This document shows positions 32,357 through 42,465 of a stretch of DNA of 64,000 nt, piece after piece (the stretch's first letter is position 1; each line of letters opens with the position of its first letter). The notes under the pieces were generated by a model. The model searched no databases. It was not told where the DNA came from and saw nothing but the letters and a program-made list of their open reading frames with translations. Source of the stretch: Xiphydria camelus (lineage: Eukaryota > Arthropoda > Insecta > Hymenoptera > Xiphydriidae); the NCBI GenBank assembly GCA_963678675.1, contig OY783194.1, positions 8,423,744-8,487,743 of the forward strand, read 5' to 3'. The translations under genes and the position numbers were made by a program.

Positions 32357-33083
32357 CCCCCCACAAAAACAGATTCTCTGTAAAAAAAGGCGGCATGTTC
32401 ATTCAGTGCCAACAAAAATTGATACGTAAAATACTCTTCAAAAAAGATTTGAAATCAATTAAGATCGCCATGTTCAAGATTTATATATAAAAAGTAAAAG
32501 GCATCATTTGAAAGGGAAATTATTGTAAATCAGGTTACTAAAAAATTCGACTAAAAAAATTTATAAAAAAATTTTAATAAAAAAGAACTTGCCGCGTTTA
32601 AGTTTTCATATTTTGTTCACTATACCGAATATTGGCAGTGCTTGGACAGTGCTAGAGTGATTCATAAATTGCACTGTCGAAGTCAAATTCAGAGAAATCC
32701 AGAAGGCCCCCGCCTGATCGGTTTCCCGTGCGACGTTCGGTATACTGGTGGTATCATATAAGTGTATGAATTTATTTAAAATCATAAGTGCATAAACATC
32801 GAATATAATTCTCTGTCTGAATTTTTTATTTTGAAGGAAAAAACGCGGCAAGTTCTTTTTTATTAAAATTTTTTTATAAATTTTTTTAGTCGAATTTTTT
32901 AGTAACCTGATTTACAATAATTTCCCTTTCAAATGATGCCTTTTACTTTTTATATATAAATCTTGAACATGGCGATCTTAATTGATTTCAAATCTTTTTT
33001 GGAGAGTATTTTACGTATCAATTTTTGTTGGCACTGAATGAACATGCCGCCTTTTTTTACAGAGAATCTGTTTTTGTGGGGGG
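32357..33083. repeat. foldback MITE family H, copy 2
   Basis: Arms 32357-32605 and about 32845-33083 are inverted copies identical in design to 21143-22736. The centre (32620-32760) carries family F text (CACTGTCGAAGTCAAATTCA, GTTTCCCGTGCGACG), so F inserted in or was captured by H. The site TTTATATATAAAAAG at about 32482 is uninterrupted here. Confidence 0.8.
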
Positions 33084-33503
33084 ATTTCACTACTTTTTGG
33101 AATTTATTCATGAGGAAGATACGTACATGTAGAAGAATAGCTTTTTATTACCACAAAATTAAAGTCTCACATTTTATACCGATACGAGCCAATTAATTAT
33201 AACCACGTTACTTTTGATTTATTCTCGTGATATTTTGAAAGGGACTTATAGACTAGAGAGCCCTTATATTTTTAACTTTGCCTTAGTATTTTGGAGAAAT
33301 AAAACATATACCGCTTTCGAATTTACAGGCCATCGGATTTTTCTTATATTTTGGTCGTCTACAGAAATCCATGAAGACGTTTTACTTTCAACTCTCTAAC
33401 AAGAGAGGCTCAGGCTCTCGGGTCACCGATTTGGCCGAATCTTTACTCATTTATAGAGCACCACTAGTATAGTACATCACCACAACCATAGGGTGCAACA
33501 CTC
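33084..33503. other. no gene seen
   Basis: About 420 bases with a 61-codon plus frame (33214-33399) lacking any recognised motif. The first part resembles 22740-22800 (GAATACGTACATGTAG). Confidence 0.3.
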
Positions 33504-33580
33504 AAAAAGAAGAGAAAAAATCACCTCTAAAGTTGAGCTTGTAAGTATTTGTACAAGTTCTCAACAACGAATTTCCAAGA

Positions 33581-33652
33581 GGCGGCGTGGCCGAGCGGTT
33601 AAAGCGCTAGTCTACTAACTCGGGGATCGCGTGTTCGAGGCTCCTCATGTGC
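33581..33652 (+). tRNA. tRNA-Ser/Leu-like unit, probably not functional
   Basis: Reads GGCGGCGTGGCCGAGCGGTT (acceptor plus A box typical of class II tRNAs), then a loop CTACTAA that would place ACT as anticodon, and a B box GTGTTCGAGGCTCC, followed by a T run at about 33656-33668. The 3' acceptor strand does not pair with GGCGGCG and the anticodon stem is weak, so this is more likely a tRNA-derived promoter than a decoding tRNA. Confidence 0.45.
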
Positions 33653-34047
33653 TTCTTTCTTTTTTGCAAATAAAATGTTCATTTAATCATAATTTGATAA
33701 CAATCAACGTTATTAAATAATATTTTTTTTCCAACGTGAATGAAGTATGCTTTCCTTTAAATAAATTGAAGACTCCCTGCGCTTGCAGCAATACCGGTTT
33801 TATCTCCTGTAGTCATTGTCAACTTAATTTATATTTTGATTGCTTTTATGACAATTATCATCCCACAAATTGTAAGCCTGAGCTCACCGAAAGCGAATAA
33901 TAACTGCTATTTTTCTACAATTTAAATTTTTTTCAACACAGCTCCCAGAATTAAAATATAATTGAAATTAAAAAAAATATTGATTAGTAACGTTGATTGT
34001 TATCAAATTATGATTAAATGAACATTTTTATTTGCAAAAAAAAGAAG

Positions 34048-34119
34048 CACATGAGGAGCCTCGAACACGCGATCCCCGAGTTAGTAGACTAGCGCTTTAA
34101 CCGCTCGGCCACGCCGCCT
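34048..34119 (-). tRNA. inverted copy of the tRNA-like unit
   Basis: Identical by eye to 33581-33652 over the tRNA-like part, on the minus strand, with T run beyond it. Convergent orientation with the first copy across the AT-rich spacer. Confidence 0.45.
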
Positions 34120-34196
34120 CTTGGAAACTCGTTGTTGAGAACTTGTACAAATACTTACAAGCTCAACTTTAGAGGTGATTTTTTCTCTTTTTTTAG

Positions 34197-34890
34197 AGGT
34201 ATTATTGCAGAACGAGTAGGTTAGAAGATTTTCATGAACTCACGATTTTCTGACATGTCATCTCGTACAGGTGCAACCGAAGAGGATCTAGCTCATGTCC
34301 TGTCCGTAAAAAGATGACTCGATGGATCGGAGAATGTGAGGCTTGTCACCGAGCGCCTTTCACCCATAGTACTTTCATTGCAATATGCGATTTTCGTTTC
34401 AACTATTCCTGCTCTAAGTAACTTTTACTTCTTTCAAAGCATTTACCTTGTACGAATTGTTGATCGTAGGGGGCAACGATCAATGATTGTGACTTATCGT
34501 AGACAAATTATTCCTGCGATGATGTTCCAGTTGCACACCAATTGCCTTTTAGTTTTAATAGACGAACTTGTCTACGACGAGTCTCTATTATCGATCGCTG
34601 CCTCCTACCACGAACAGTTCATAAAAGGTGATTACCTTGAAAGAAGTAAAAGTTATTTAACGCTGGAATAGTTGAATGAAACGAGAAGCGCGTATTGCAA
34701 TTAATGTAACTTGGGTAATAGGCGCTCGGTGACAAGCCTGACATTCTCCGATGTCCATCGAGTCATCTTTTTACGGACAGGACACGAGCTAGATCCTCTT
34801 CGGTTGCACCTGTACGAAATGACATATCAGAAAATCGTGAGTCTTCACGAAAATCTTTTAACCTACTCGTTCTCCAGTAATACTTACAAT
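34197..34890. repeat. foldback family F inner block, copy B
   Basis: Inverted arms about 34197-34450 and 34630-34890 closely match copy A at 22807-23499, including the loop with GACGAACTTGTCTACGACGA. Small indels distinguish the copies. Confidence 0.75.
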
Positions 34891-34914
34891 TAATATACCT
34901 GGAAGTTGAAGCAA

Positions 34915-35180
34915 CAGGATTGCCGTTCCTTTGGTCCAATATTAAAATAAATCTTCTCAAGGCTGAATACGACTTGGGCATGTTTCAGCGTACAATTAGC
35001 TAGATCCAGCTCGACGAATGAACTATTCCGACTGATTTTTGGAACGGCAAGTGGACGATCCCTCGTTCGTCAGAAGATTTTGTTCACAGATGAATCGAAA
35101 TTCTGCAACAAAGGATTAGTGAATAATCACAACGCCCACTATTGGTCCGTGAGAAATCCTCACGGGGTAGAAGAAGTCGA
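34915..35180 (+). pseudogene. Tc1/mariner-like transposase fragment
   Basis: The frames read MNYSD*FLERQVDDPSFVRR with a stop, then one base shifted LFTDESKFCNKGLVNNHNAH and YWSVRNPHG. Same fragment as 23657-23960 and 24440-24597. Ends where the next repeat begins at about 35205. Confidence 0.6.
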
Positions 35181-35204
35181 AGGCGATGGAGTGGAGGTTT
35201 TACC

Positions 35205-35940
35205 TCTAATATGCCGGAATTAAAAATCTCTAGAACTCTGCGCTACAATGCCACGGTAGGAATATCAAATTCTACCGACATGACATGCTTCGACAAGGTC
35301 TGTATCAACTTTAGCATTATATATAATATATTGGGGGCACTGCACTAATCCTGTGGCACATTTTTCTATCTGGGAAAGCCGTGGTAGAAAAGTAGGAGAT
35401 ACGATAGAATTGGATTACAATAATGAAGTAATTATTTTATTATCTTTTCTTTATCGATATATTCCCCCTTTCGTATTATCAAAAGTTACAATTATATATT
35501 ATCGGAACGCTGTACAGCTGTACTACCATAATAATATGCTTTCCCAGATAGAAAAATGTACCACAGGATTAGTGCAGTGCCCCCAATATACCGCTAAAGT
35601 TGATACAGACCTTGCCGAAGCATGTCATGTCGGTAGAACCTGATATTCCTACCGTGGCATTGTACCGCAGAGTTCTAGAGATTTTTAATTCCGGCATATT
35701 GGAGGTAAAATGCATGTATACTGTCAGTACGGGAAGACGGTATATTATCGGAACGCTGTACAGCTGTACTACCATAATAATATGCTTTCCTAGATAGAAA
35801 AATGTGCCACAGGATTAGTGCAGTGCCCTTAATATAACGCTAAAGTTGATACAGACCTTGTCTAAGCATGCCATGTCGGTAGAACCTGATATTCATACCG
35901 TGGCATTGTACCGCAATTCTAGAGAATTCTTTTCTACCTA
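35205..35940. repeat. inverted and direct repeat cluster
   Basis: A ~185-bp unit (CCGGAATTAAAAATCTCTAG ... CACATTTTTCTATCTGG) occurs forward at 35205-35390, inverted at about 35535-35705 and inverted again at about 35785-35935. The last two also share the block GGAACGCTGTACAGCTGTAC (35500, 35750). Probably a MITE that duplicated locally. Confidence 0.65.
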
Positions 35941-36129
35941 GGTTGATTTTTGACTGCGAAGAAAAATCAAATTTCCGTCAATCCGTCCCGTTCTCGTATG
36001 GCGCTGAAAACAAAAAATAGAATAACCACAAAGATATTTGTCCTATATAAGGGATGAAAATGAGGTTAAGACAGTCAGTTAGGAAGTTACTTATCTGATG
36101 CCACTTCTTCCGAGATACAGATGTCTCCT
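35941..36129. other. short spacer
   Basis: Contains family S words (ACAAAGATATTTGTCC) but no separate feature. Confidence 0.3.
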
Positions 36130-36760
36130 TTACTGCTCTTCATGCACCAGCAACCAAAGAAAAATGACACTGCTTCCGTGCACTGTCTTGATTATTAAAA
36201 ATATCTAAACGATTTGATTAGCTAGCTGTCAGAGCATCTGTCACATTCACCACTATTGAGATTCACTACTCCGATTACACTGAATTTGTACTTTTTATTA
36301 ACAAGCGCGTCCGAGGATCGAGAAAATGCGAGGGAAATCGTTTCGCGAATGGAAATATTTTTAAATTTTGAAAAACAACTAAACATTCAAGAAATATATT
36401 ATCTCACACACTCTCACATACATTTTTGATGGCGTATGCGTGTGGCCGCATCTGTGTACACATTTCCGACCATGGCCGAATACCGCCGAAGACAGGCGGA
36501 ATTTTTGTGACATTTTTACATATATATATCGCGGCCGAGAAAAGAAATCCTCGACTTTAAGGGGCAAGGGGCGTGGCTTCGCGTTTCTAAGGAAAAATCT
36601 CTGTTAATATGTAACTTACAACATTTACTCTGGTCTCTATCGATAGAGAATAGTCGATTTATATGGCGTAACTAAGCATAGTTTTGGTTATAACCATATA
36701 TTTATTGAGAAAATTCGATGTAAAAATTGAGGGGTGCAGGGGGTAGATATTTGTGGCGTA
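36130..36760. repeat. family S repeat, copy 2 (uninterrupted)
   Basis: Colinear with 30415-30724 plus 32046-32340 and continuous across the site where copy 1 holds the pogo element (TGTGTACACA at 36453-36460). Confidence 0.75.
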
Positions 36761-37199
36761 TAGATACACGGGTGCTCGCTTCGACGCCGAGACTAGATGA
36801 ACGAACATGCCGCGAGACACTGCCGTGTCTCTTGACACGGGTGCTCGCGGCAACAGCGCTGGCGGCGTCGTTCTGACGACTTGAATGAACATGCCGCGAG
36901 ACACTACCGTGTCTTTTGATTGTTCAAACAATTATCGATTCGCTCAGTTCGGTGATGCTATCGTGACAGAATGTTCGACCCCAATTGTAAAACTTCTGAA
37001 TTTTCTCCGTTTCGCCATATCTATTCCCTTTTCCGAGATATTTGCATTAATTTATTATTTAGTGAGTGGCTTAAATTGCCACAGAACTCTTGATTTTGAA
37101 ACGAAAAAAATTCTAAAAATGTAATTAAAAGATTTGGCTACTTCTAAACTTTCTTTTGCAAAAATTAAACCATTTTCACTCGCTAGTTTTTTTTATAAT
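36761..37199. other. no gene recognised; GC-rich repeat words
   Basis: AACATGCCGCGAGACACT occurs at about 36806 and 36889, and CACGGGTGCTCGC at 36768 and 36837, a local direct duplication of about 70-85 bases. Remainder unassigned. Confidence 0.4.
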
Positions 37200-37661
37200 T
37201 TAGAAGAAACGTGTCGAAAAAATAAAAATTGGGGAATAATCAGCCACCATATGTAAAAACGTGGCAACAGCGTTCTCTGGATGGTGACAATTCCAACTAA
37301 CTACCGACTCGACTTCTACCGGTATAAATGACTCGAGTACCGACCAAGCCTGGCCGAAGGTAATTTTCATTATCCCTGCAACTGGCCAGTACAGCGCGGG
37401 ACATACTGTATTCATTAATAATAAATTATTTTCTGCACATACACGGCATTTCAGTGCTCTGGCTAAAAACTTTGTCAACAAATCGTTCACCCCAATAGGA
37501 AATACGAAGTTGTCCTCGTCCACGATTTTTTCGGATTTTGCTTCATTTTTTTCTCTTTTCTCTTTCGCAGCATTTTCAGTACGAACATTTCTTTTATACA
37601 CTTTCTCACTAACCAGTTTTTCTTTCCATCGAAAAGTTTGAGCACGTGAAAAATTATACAT
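37200..37661 (-). CDS. unrecognised 153-aa ORF
   Basis: A long open frame for this AT-rich setting: a Lys/Glu-rich N-terminal third (ENAAKEKREKNEAKSEK), then FPIGVNDLLTKFLARALKCR and a CxxC (CRVC), then a mixed hydrophobic C-terminus. It may be the N-terminal zinc part of a transposon protein, but no family is recognised and no partner exon is seen. It ends at a stop at 37200. Confidence 0.35.
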   Translation of the reverse strand: MYNFSRAQTFRWKEKLVSEKVYKRNVRTENAAKEKREKNEAKSEKIVDEDNFVFPIGVNDLLTKFLARALKCRVCAENNLLLMNTVCPALYWPVAGIMKITFGQAWSVLESFIPVEVESVVSWNCHHPENAVATFLHMVADYSPIFIFSTRFF

Positions 37662-38619
37662 GGCTTGGCAGTTCTTTTTCTTTTACGTCTGTTTATATAC
37701 TCGCCAATTTGAGATTGAGGTTATAAACAGACGTCATGAACCGCTTCAACGCTTTATCCGTCGATAAGAATTCTGTTTAACCTACCGATTTGCTACCAAC
37801 TTACAAATGTTGAAATGCTATGTTGCCACGTTTTGCACACATTTTACATATTTAAAATAAATTAAGTTTGAAGTTATAAAATTGTTTTCGTATATTTATC
37901 TTATTTTTTAGGTTGAAAGTAACAAAAAGAAAAAAGAATTCAACGTCTATACTTATTATTGCAGTTTTTCTAAAACTTTAAATTTTGCTATTCGAAATTG
38001 GCAACACACGTCGGTTTCTTTGATCTTTTTTCCCTTCTACCTCACCCCGTAGAGCACTGACGATCCTCCTTAATTTTGAAGGACACATCTCTCGAACCTA
38101 TTATTAGGTATACAACTTTGCTTCCGCCGTTTTTCTGTAGATGCCATACGAGAAAAACGTCGGAAGCGAAGTTGTATACCTAATAGTTGATTTGATTGAA
38201 TATAGGCTCGATTGAAAGCGCAAGCCGAAAAGTGCACATGAAAGTAACTTGGTAAATCGGAATTTCTTAGTTATTGTAGGAGTGAGAAAAGAGGGGATGA
38301 ACTACCCCTTCCAAACCAATGTTTTTCTTCTCTCATGAAAACTGTTATTTTCACTTCACAGAACCATTTGCATTTTACAGAGGTTACAATATTAAAAAAT
38401 AAGTGATTTTACCTTTTAGCAAAATATTACTTCCTTAAGGGGTTACCTATCCCTTGATTGTGAGCTCGAATATTGTACCGCAATAAATTTATTAGTTTTG
38501 TTCAATATTACAATGATAATTAAATAATCGAATTTACCGATTTATATTTAGCAACGGATTCTACTAGTATACAATATCTAATGACTTGATAAATCTCATC
38601 TGCTATATGGACATATACA
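37662..38619. repeat. no gene; includes a 90-bp hairpin at 38098-38187
   Basis: The hairpin arms (ATTAGGTATACAACTTTGC at 38103 and its complement ending about 38187) flank a 14-base loop. Another short inverted pair, GTTTATATACTCG ... GAGGTTATAAAC, lies near 37690. The rest is AT-rich without coding signals. Confidence 0.55.
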
Positions 38620-38935
38620 GGGTGTAAAGAAAATCCAGAGACGGCCGAATATTTTGAAAAATATGCGTCGCATAGCAAAACAAGAAACACGGGTTCAATA
38701 TTTTTAAAAGTTCTATCCAGCCATATCAAACTCGACCCCCCCCTTCCCCCTCCCCCGCTTGGCGGCGAGGGGTAACTTCAAAATTTTTAATGGAAACCCC
38801 CAATTTTTATTGACGATTCGGGGTTTTCGTTAAAAAATAAGAAACTTTTATCTGAAACATTTTTTTGTATCAGGGGTAGATGGCGCTCCACAATCAATGG
38901 GGGAGGGTGAGAATACGAACGCCTAAAATTAAATT
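38620..38935. repeat. dispersed repeat family G, inverted copy
   Basis: Begins CAGGGTGTAAAGAAAATCC and includes CGGCCGAATATTTTGAAAAA and ATCAAACTCGACCCCC, the complement of the family G text at 18270-18412 and 41280-41400. Confidence 0.7.
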
Positions 38936-39089
38936 TCATGGTTATACTCCATGATTTACCTACTGGATAGATGGGGACCCTTATCATTCTGGCTACATTT
39001 CATTTTCCATTAGAATGCTAGATTCACTTTGAACATTATCCAGGAACAACGACGTGAACGTAGTGAATTCTGTTCCCTTTGGGGTGCTT

Positions 39090-39212
39090 GATTTACGTGA
39101 GTCCCCTTGCCCCTCACGTTTTGGAGTGCTTGATTTACGTGAGTCCTCTTGTCTCTCACGTTTTGAGGTGCTTGATTTACGTGAGTCCCCTTGCCTCTCA
39201 CGTTTTGGTGTA
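39090..39212. repeat. 42-bp tandem repeat, three copies
   Basis: Unit TTGATTTACGTGAGTCCCCT + TGCCCCTCACGTTTTGGAGTGC repeated three times with few changes. On the minus strand it is an open 14-residue repeat containing GTHVNQAPQNVRGK. Period divisible by three explains the open frame. No start signal or context suggests a real protein. Confidence 0.8.
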
Positions 39213-39245
39213 CTTAATTAACAGCAAAACCTAATTAAATTAAAT

Positions 39246-40314
39246 TCAGAGTAAATGCTGAAATTGAAAACCTTGAGCTTCTTGGCAAAGAGCTATTCGA
39301 TCGCAAACATTAGTCATAGCTCGTTGGATCATCTCTCTATCAATTAAAGCTGCTTCCTGCAGAATCCGGTTTCGCAGCTCGTCTAAATTTTGTGGTTGAG
39401 TTACGTATACTTTACTCTCCAAAGAGGAAAAAGTCGAGAGGCGTTAGATCGGGGGATCTAGCTGGCCATTCGATACTCCCTCTCCTCCCAATCCATCTAC
39501 CTGGGAACTGATCCTGCAAAAATGCTCGGACAACCCTACCATAATGTGGTGTAGCTCCATCTTGCTGAAACCAAGTTTCATGGAAATCATCACCAGTTAT
39601 TTCTCTAATTCTTGGCACAATTTGATTTCTGAGAAGATCTAGATATTTTTGGGCATTAAGGTTGCCATCAATGAAGAAAAAGGGCCTATTATCGTATTAT
39701 TCAAGATACCAGCCCAAACATTCACCTTTTCTGGATATTGTGTGTGACTCTCCAACATCCAAAAGGGGTTCGTGTCCGACCAAAATCTACAATTATATCT
39801 ATTTACTTCACCTTTTAAAGTGAAAGTGGATTCATCAGAAAATAGTATATTGTATAAAAAGAGAGAATCTTCATCTATTCTGGCCATCATTGTATCACAA
39901 ATTTCAATCCGACTTCTTTAAACTCTTGTACTAGATGAACCTTATAGGGATGAAATCTTATCCCCCTCAAAATATTTCGTACTGTTTGGTGAGGAACGTC
40001 ATATTCATCACCTGCTCTACGTAAAGAAAGATGAGGATTTTCAACAAAGCCTCGTGCAACTTCTAATTGTTTCTCTTCAGTTGTTTCAGATTTAGGTCGA
40101 CCAGATCTCGGGAGGTCCTTAATAGTTCCACGATCCCTAAAGCGCGGTATAGTTCTTCCAACTGTAGACTTTGATATGGGACTTAAACCTTCTCTATTAC
40201 GAAAAGTTTCATTAAATAAAATCCAAACTTCATCATAAGACCGCGCCGATCTCCCCAACCACACATCATTAATAAAGATACTCTTTCCTGCTCTGAGAGT
40301 GTAACATTCTCCAT
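39246..40314 (-). pseudogene. IS630/Tc1-mariner transposase with D-D41-D spacing, broken
   Basis: Starts MENVTLSEQERVSLLMM. A frameshift leads to YDEVWILFNETF, then STVGRTIPRFRDRGTIKDLP and RSGRPKSETTEEK (paired helix-turn-helix) and RNILRGIRFHPYK. Catalytic motifs: ILFSDESTF, WFQQDGATPHYG and PARSPDLTPLDFFLFGE, with 41 residues between the second and third Asp. The C-terminus NRILQEAALIDREM ... FQFQHLL ends at 39246. Frameshifts occur near 40260, 39890, 39640 and 39415. A D-D41-D spacing is reported for the rosa/Visitor-type groups (recalled). Terminal repeats were not identified. Confidence 0.8.
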
Positions 40315-40984
40315 GATCTTTCAGTAAGATTGGGATAAAAAATAAATCGTGACCGGTAAATAAGTTACAATCGATTTTAAGGCCAGTAATAATGAGGGTA
40401 GCGGGATTGATTAGTAAGCCGAGCCGCTGGTCTCCGTCATAACAATTAACTAACTAACAAACAGCCTAACAATTAATTAATTTGATTGTATTACGAGTTG
40501 CTCGGCCAAGAAGATTTGATGTAAGAATTTCGTGATTCTGTTTTTTGATCTTGTTCGGGTTGCTCGTTTCACGGCAGTTTTCAGAGATCGGTGAACTCGT
40601 TTGTCAGTTTTGTTGCGACGATGGAACGCCATTTATTGCGAGGAGGTGCGGAGCGATGATTTGTTCGGGTGGTAATGTTGGACTGCAACTGGGCGAGTGG
40701 GTTGATGCCGTGTTTTTTCAAACAAAAAATTGTTTATTCGTCAGATGTGGTATTTCAAGAGTTCACCCTTTCTTGTTATTTTATTCATGAATTGTAGTTC
40801 CTGCAACGGTCAAACTTTAGGTATCCATGATACTTGTGTGAATACACAGTCCGCTGTGAACAGAGAATCTCAGAATTCGTATTCGGCAGTATGTTAGGGG
40901 AAAGAGATCGAATTATGCGCGATATCTCGTTTTCAGTTTTGCAGATCAACCCGAGGTTTAGTGGAGTGATGGATATTGTGGGTC
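40315..40984. other. no gene recognised
   Basis: An 81-codon plus frame (40545-40790) with several Cys has no known motif. The rest is unassigned. Confidence 0.3.
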
Positions 40985-41400
40985 TGTGGTTTGTGTCCCC
41001 ATCGATTGAAGCACCATCTACCCCTGATACAAAAAAATATTTCAGACAAAAGTTTCCTATTTTTTTAACGTAAAACCCGAATCTGCAATACAAATTGGGG
41101 TTTCCATTTAACCCTTTCGCTACCTGTATGGACGATGATGTACAGTTATGTCAGTAATTTTTATATGGAAAATTTGGAGAATTTTACCCGCTTGTTTCGA
41201 CTGTACTCAATAAAAATTCCGTAGTGAAAGGGTTAAAATTTTGAAGTTACCCCCCGCCCCCTATCGGAGAAGAGGGAAGGGGGGTCGAGTTTGGCTTGAC
41301 TGGATAGAACTTTTAAAAATATTGAAACCGTGTTTTTTGTGTTTCTATGCGGCGCATATTTTTCAAAATATTCGGCCGTCCTGGGACTTTTTTTATACCC
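40985..41400. repeat. dispersed repeat family G, copy with nested MITE
   Basis: Colinear with 18150-18412 (CATCTACCCCTGATACAAAA, TTTTTCAAAATATTCGGCC) and interrupted by the MITE at 41112-41232. Confidence 0.75.
41112..41232. mobile_element. 121-bp piggyBac-type MITE
   Basis: TTAA at 41108-41111 and 41233-41236 flank ends CCCTTTCGCTAC and GTAGTGAAAGGG. The family G copy at about 18000 has a single TTTAAAA at this point. The CCC start with TTAA target is the piggyBac pattern. Confidence 0.75.
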
Positions 41401-41954
41401 TGTATAATAATATGATTTGCATCATTCCTTATCACTTATAATTTCGCTTTACATCTAGTAGATTATTTTTTGTTACTACAATCAGTATAATACATACGGG
41501 GTGTTCTCAAACTTTTAACCCAGAGAGAAAATCCTATTTTCACTAAAGAATTACGAACATAATGCAATTGATTTTATTGAAATCGCTTAGGAATTTATGG
41601 AGAAATTAATTACCATTATGTCCGTAATTTTTTAATTAATATATAGGGTTTTCCTCTGGATCAGAAGTTTGAGAACAGCCGGTATAATTCTACCATAAGC
41701 AAATTAAAAGAAAATTAAGTTTAGCTTTTATTGGATGTACCGTATGTACTACGCTAAGCCGAGTAGAGGCATGCTAGACTTATCTCCTGAATTTTTTTTT
41801 TTTTGATACCGGTGGTGTTAATTTGAATTGGGCGTACGAGATGGCGCGCCATATGGCGGTACGAAATGCTTTGTCGGGCTTCGTTTTCCATCCGTTAGAG
41901 CTTTCAGTGAGACAGATCGAAGCCTAGATTATATAATATATTACAAAAGATAGG
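41401..41954. other. no gene seen; one small inverted pair
   Basis: AGAGAAAATCCTATTTTCACT...ATAGGGTTTTCCTCT (41500-41660) forms a short inverted repeat with TCAAACTTTTAACCC / AGAAGTTTGAGAAC outside it, so a ~190-bp MITE is likely at 41495-41685. Nothing else recognised. Confidence 0.4.
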
Positions 41955-42465
41955 TACACCCAGGGGGACACGGCATCTATCGCTGGTGACTTTTTTTAAA
42001 CGTTATTTTTAAACGTACTAACCAATGAATAATTAATTCTCATGCGCTCATTAGCTACGGTGGCGTCTACTCTCGTTAATGAAAGCATGAGGATTATTAA
42101 TTATTGGTTAGTACGTTTAACCCTTATGTGCACACCCGGATACCCGGGTGTCCACCTTGTCATATTTTTGCCCATAACTCGGAGAAAAATTGAAATACCG
42201 GCCTGGGCCTCAAGATCCCCATTATTTGACTCTTTTTGAAGATAAAAACACAATCGTAAATTTTTTTCAAATTTTTTGAAATATAAATAAACGGCGTTGA
42301 AGTTCATGTGCTTAGCGGACACACCCGGGTACCCGGGTACCTACTAGATGAAAAATGGCATTTCGAGTCGGGAATAAATTAATATCATCGATGAATCTTT
42401 CATTGAGGTAACAGGGGTTAATGAATAAATAATTACAATAATTTTCAAGGTATATTAGAGTATAT

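Larger units (their letters stand above)
33504..34194. repeat. palindrome with a tRNA-like unit in each arm
   Basis: Arms about 33504-33732 and 33967-34194 are inverted copies of about 228 bases with very few differences. Each includes a tRNA-Ser/Leu-like sequence (33581-33652 plus; 34048-34119 minus) followed inward by a T run. The spacer of about 235 bases is AT-rich without genes. The right end runs directly into foldback F copy B. Confidence 0.85.

Noticed and set aside
33581..34119. A pair of functional tRNA-Ser genes
   Set aside because: The 5' acceptor GGCGGCG has no pairing 3' strand and the anticodon stem is weak; A and B boxes alone fit tRNA-derived promoters.
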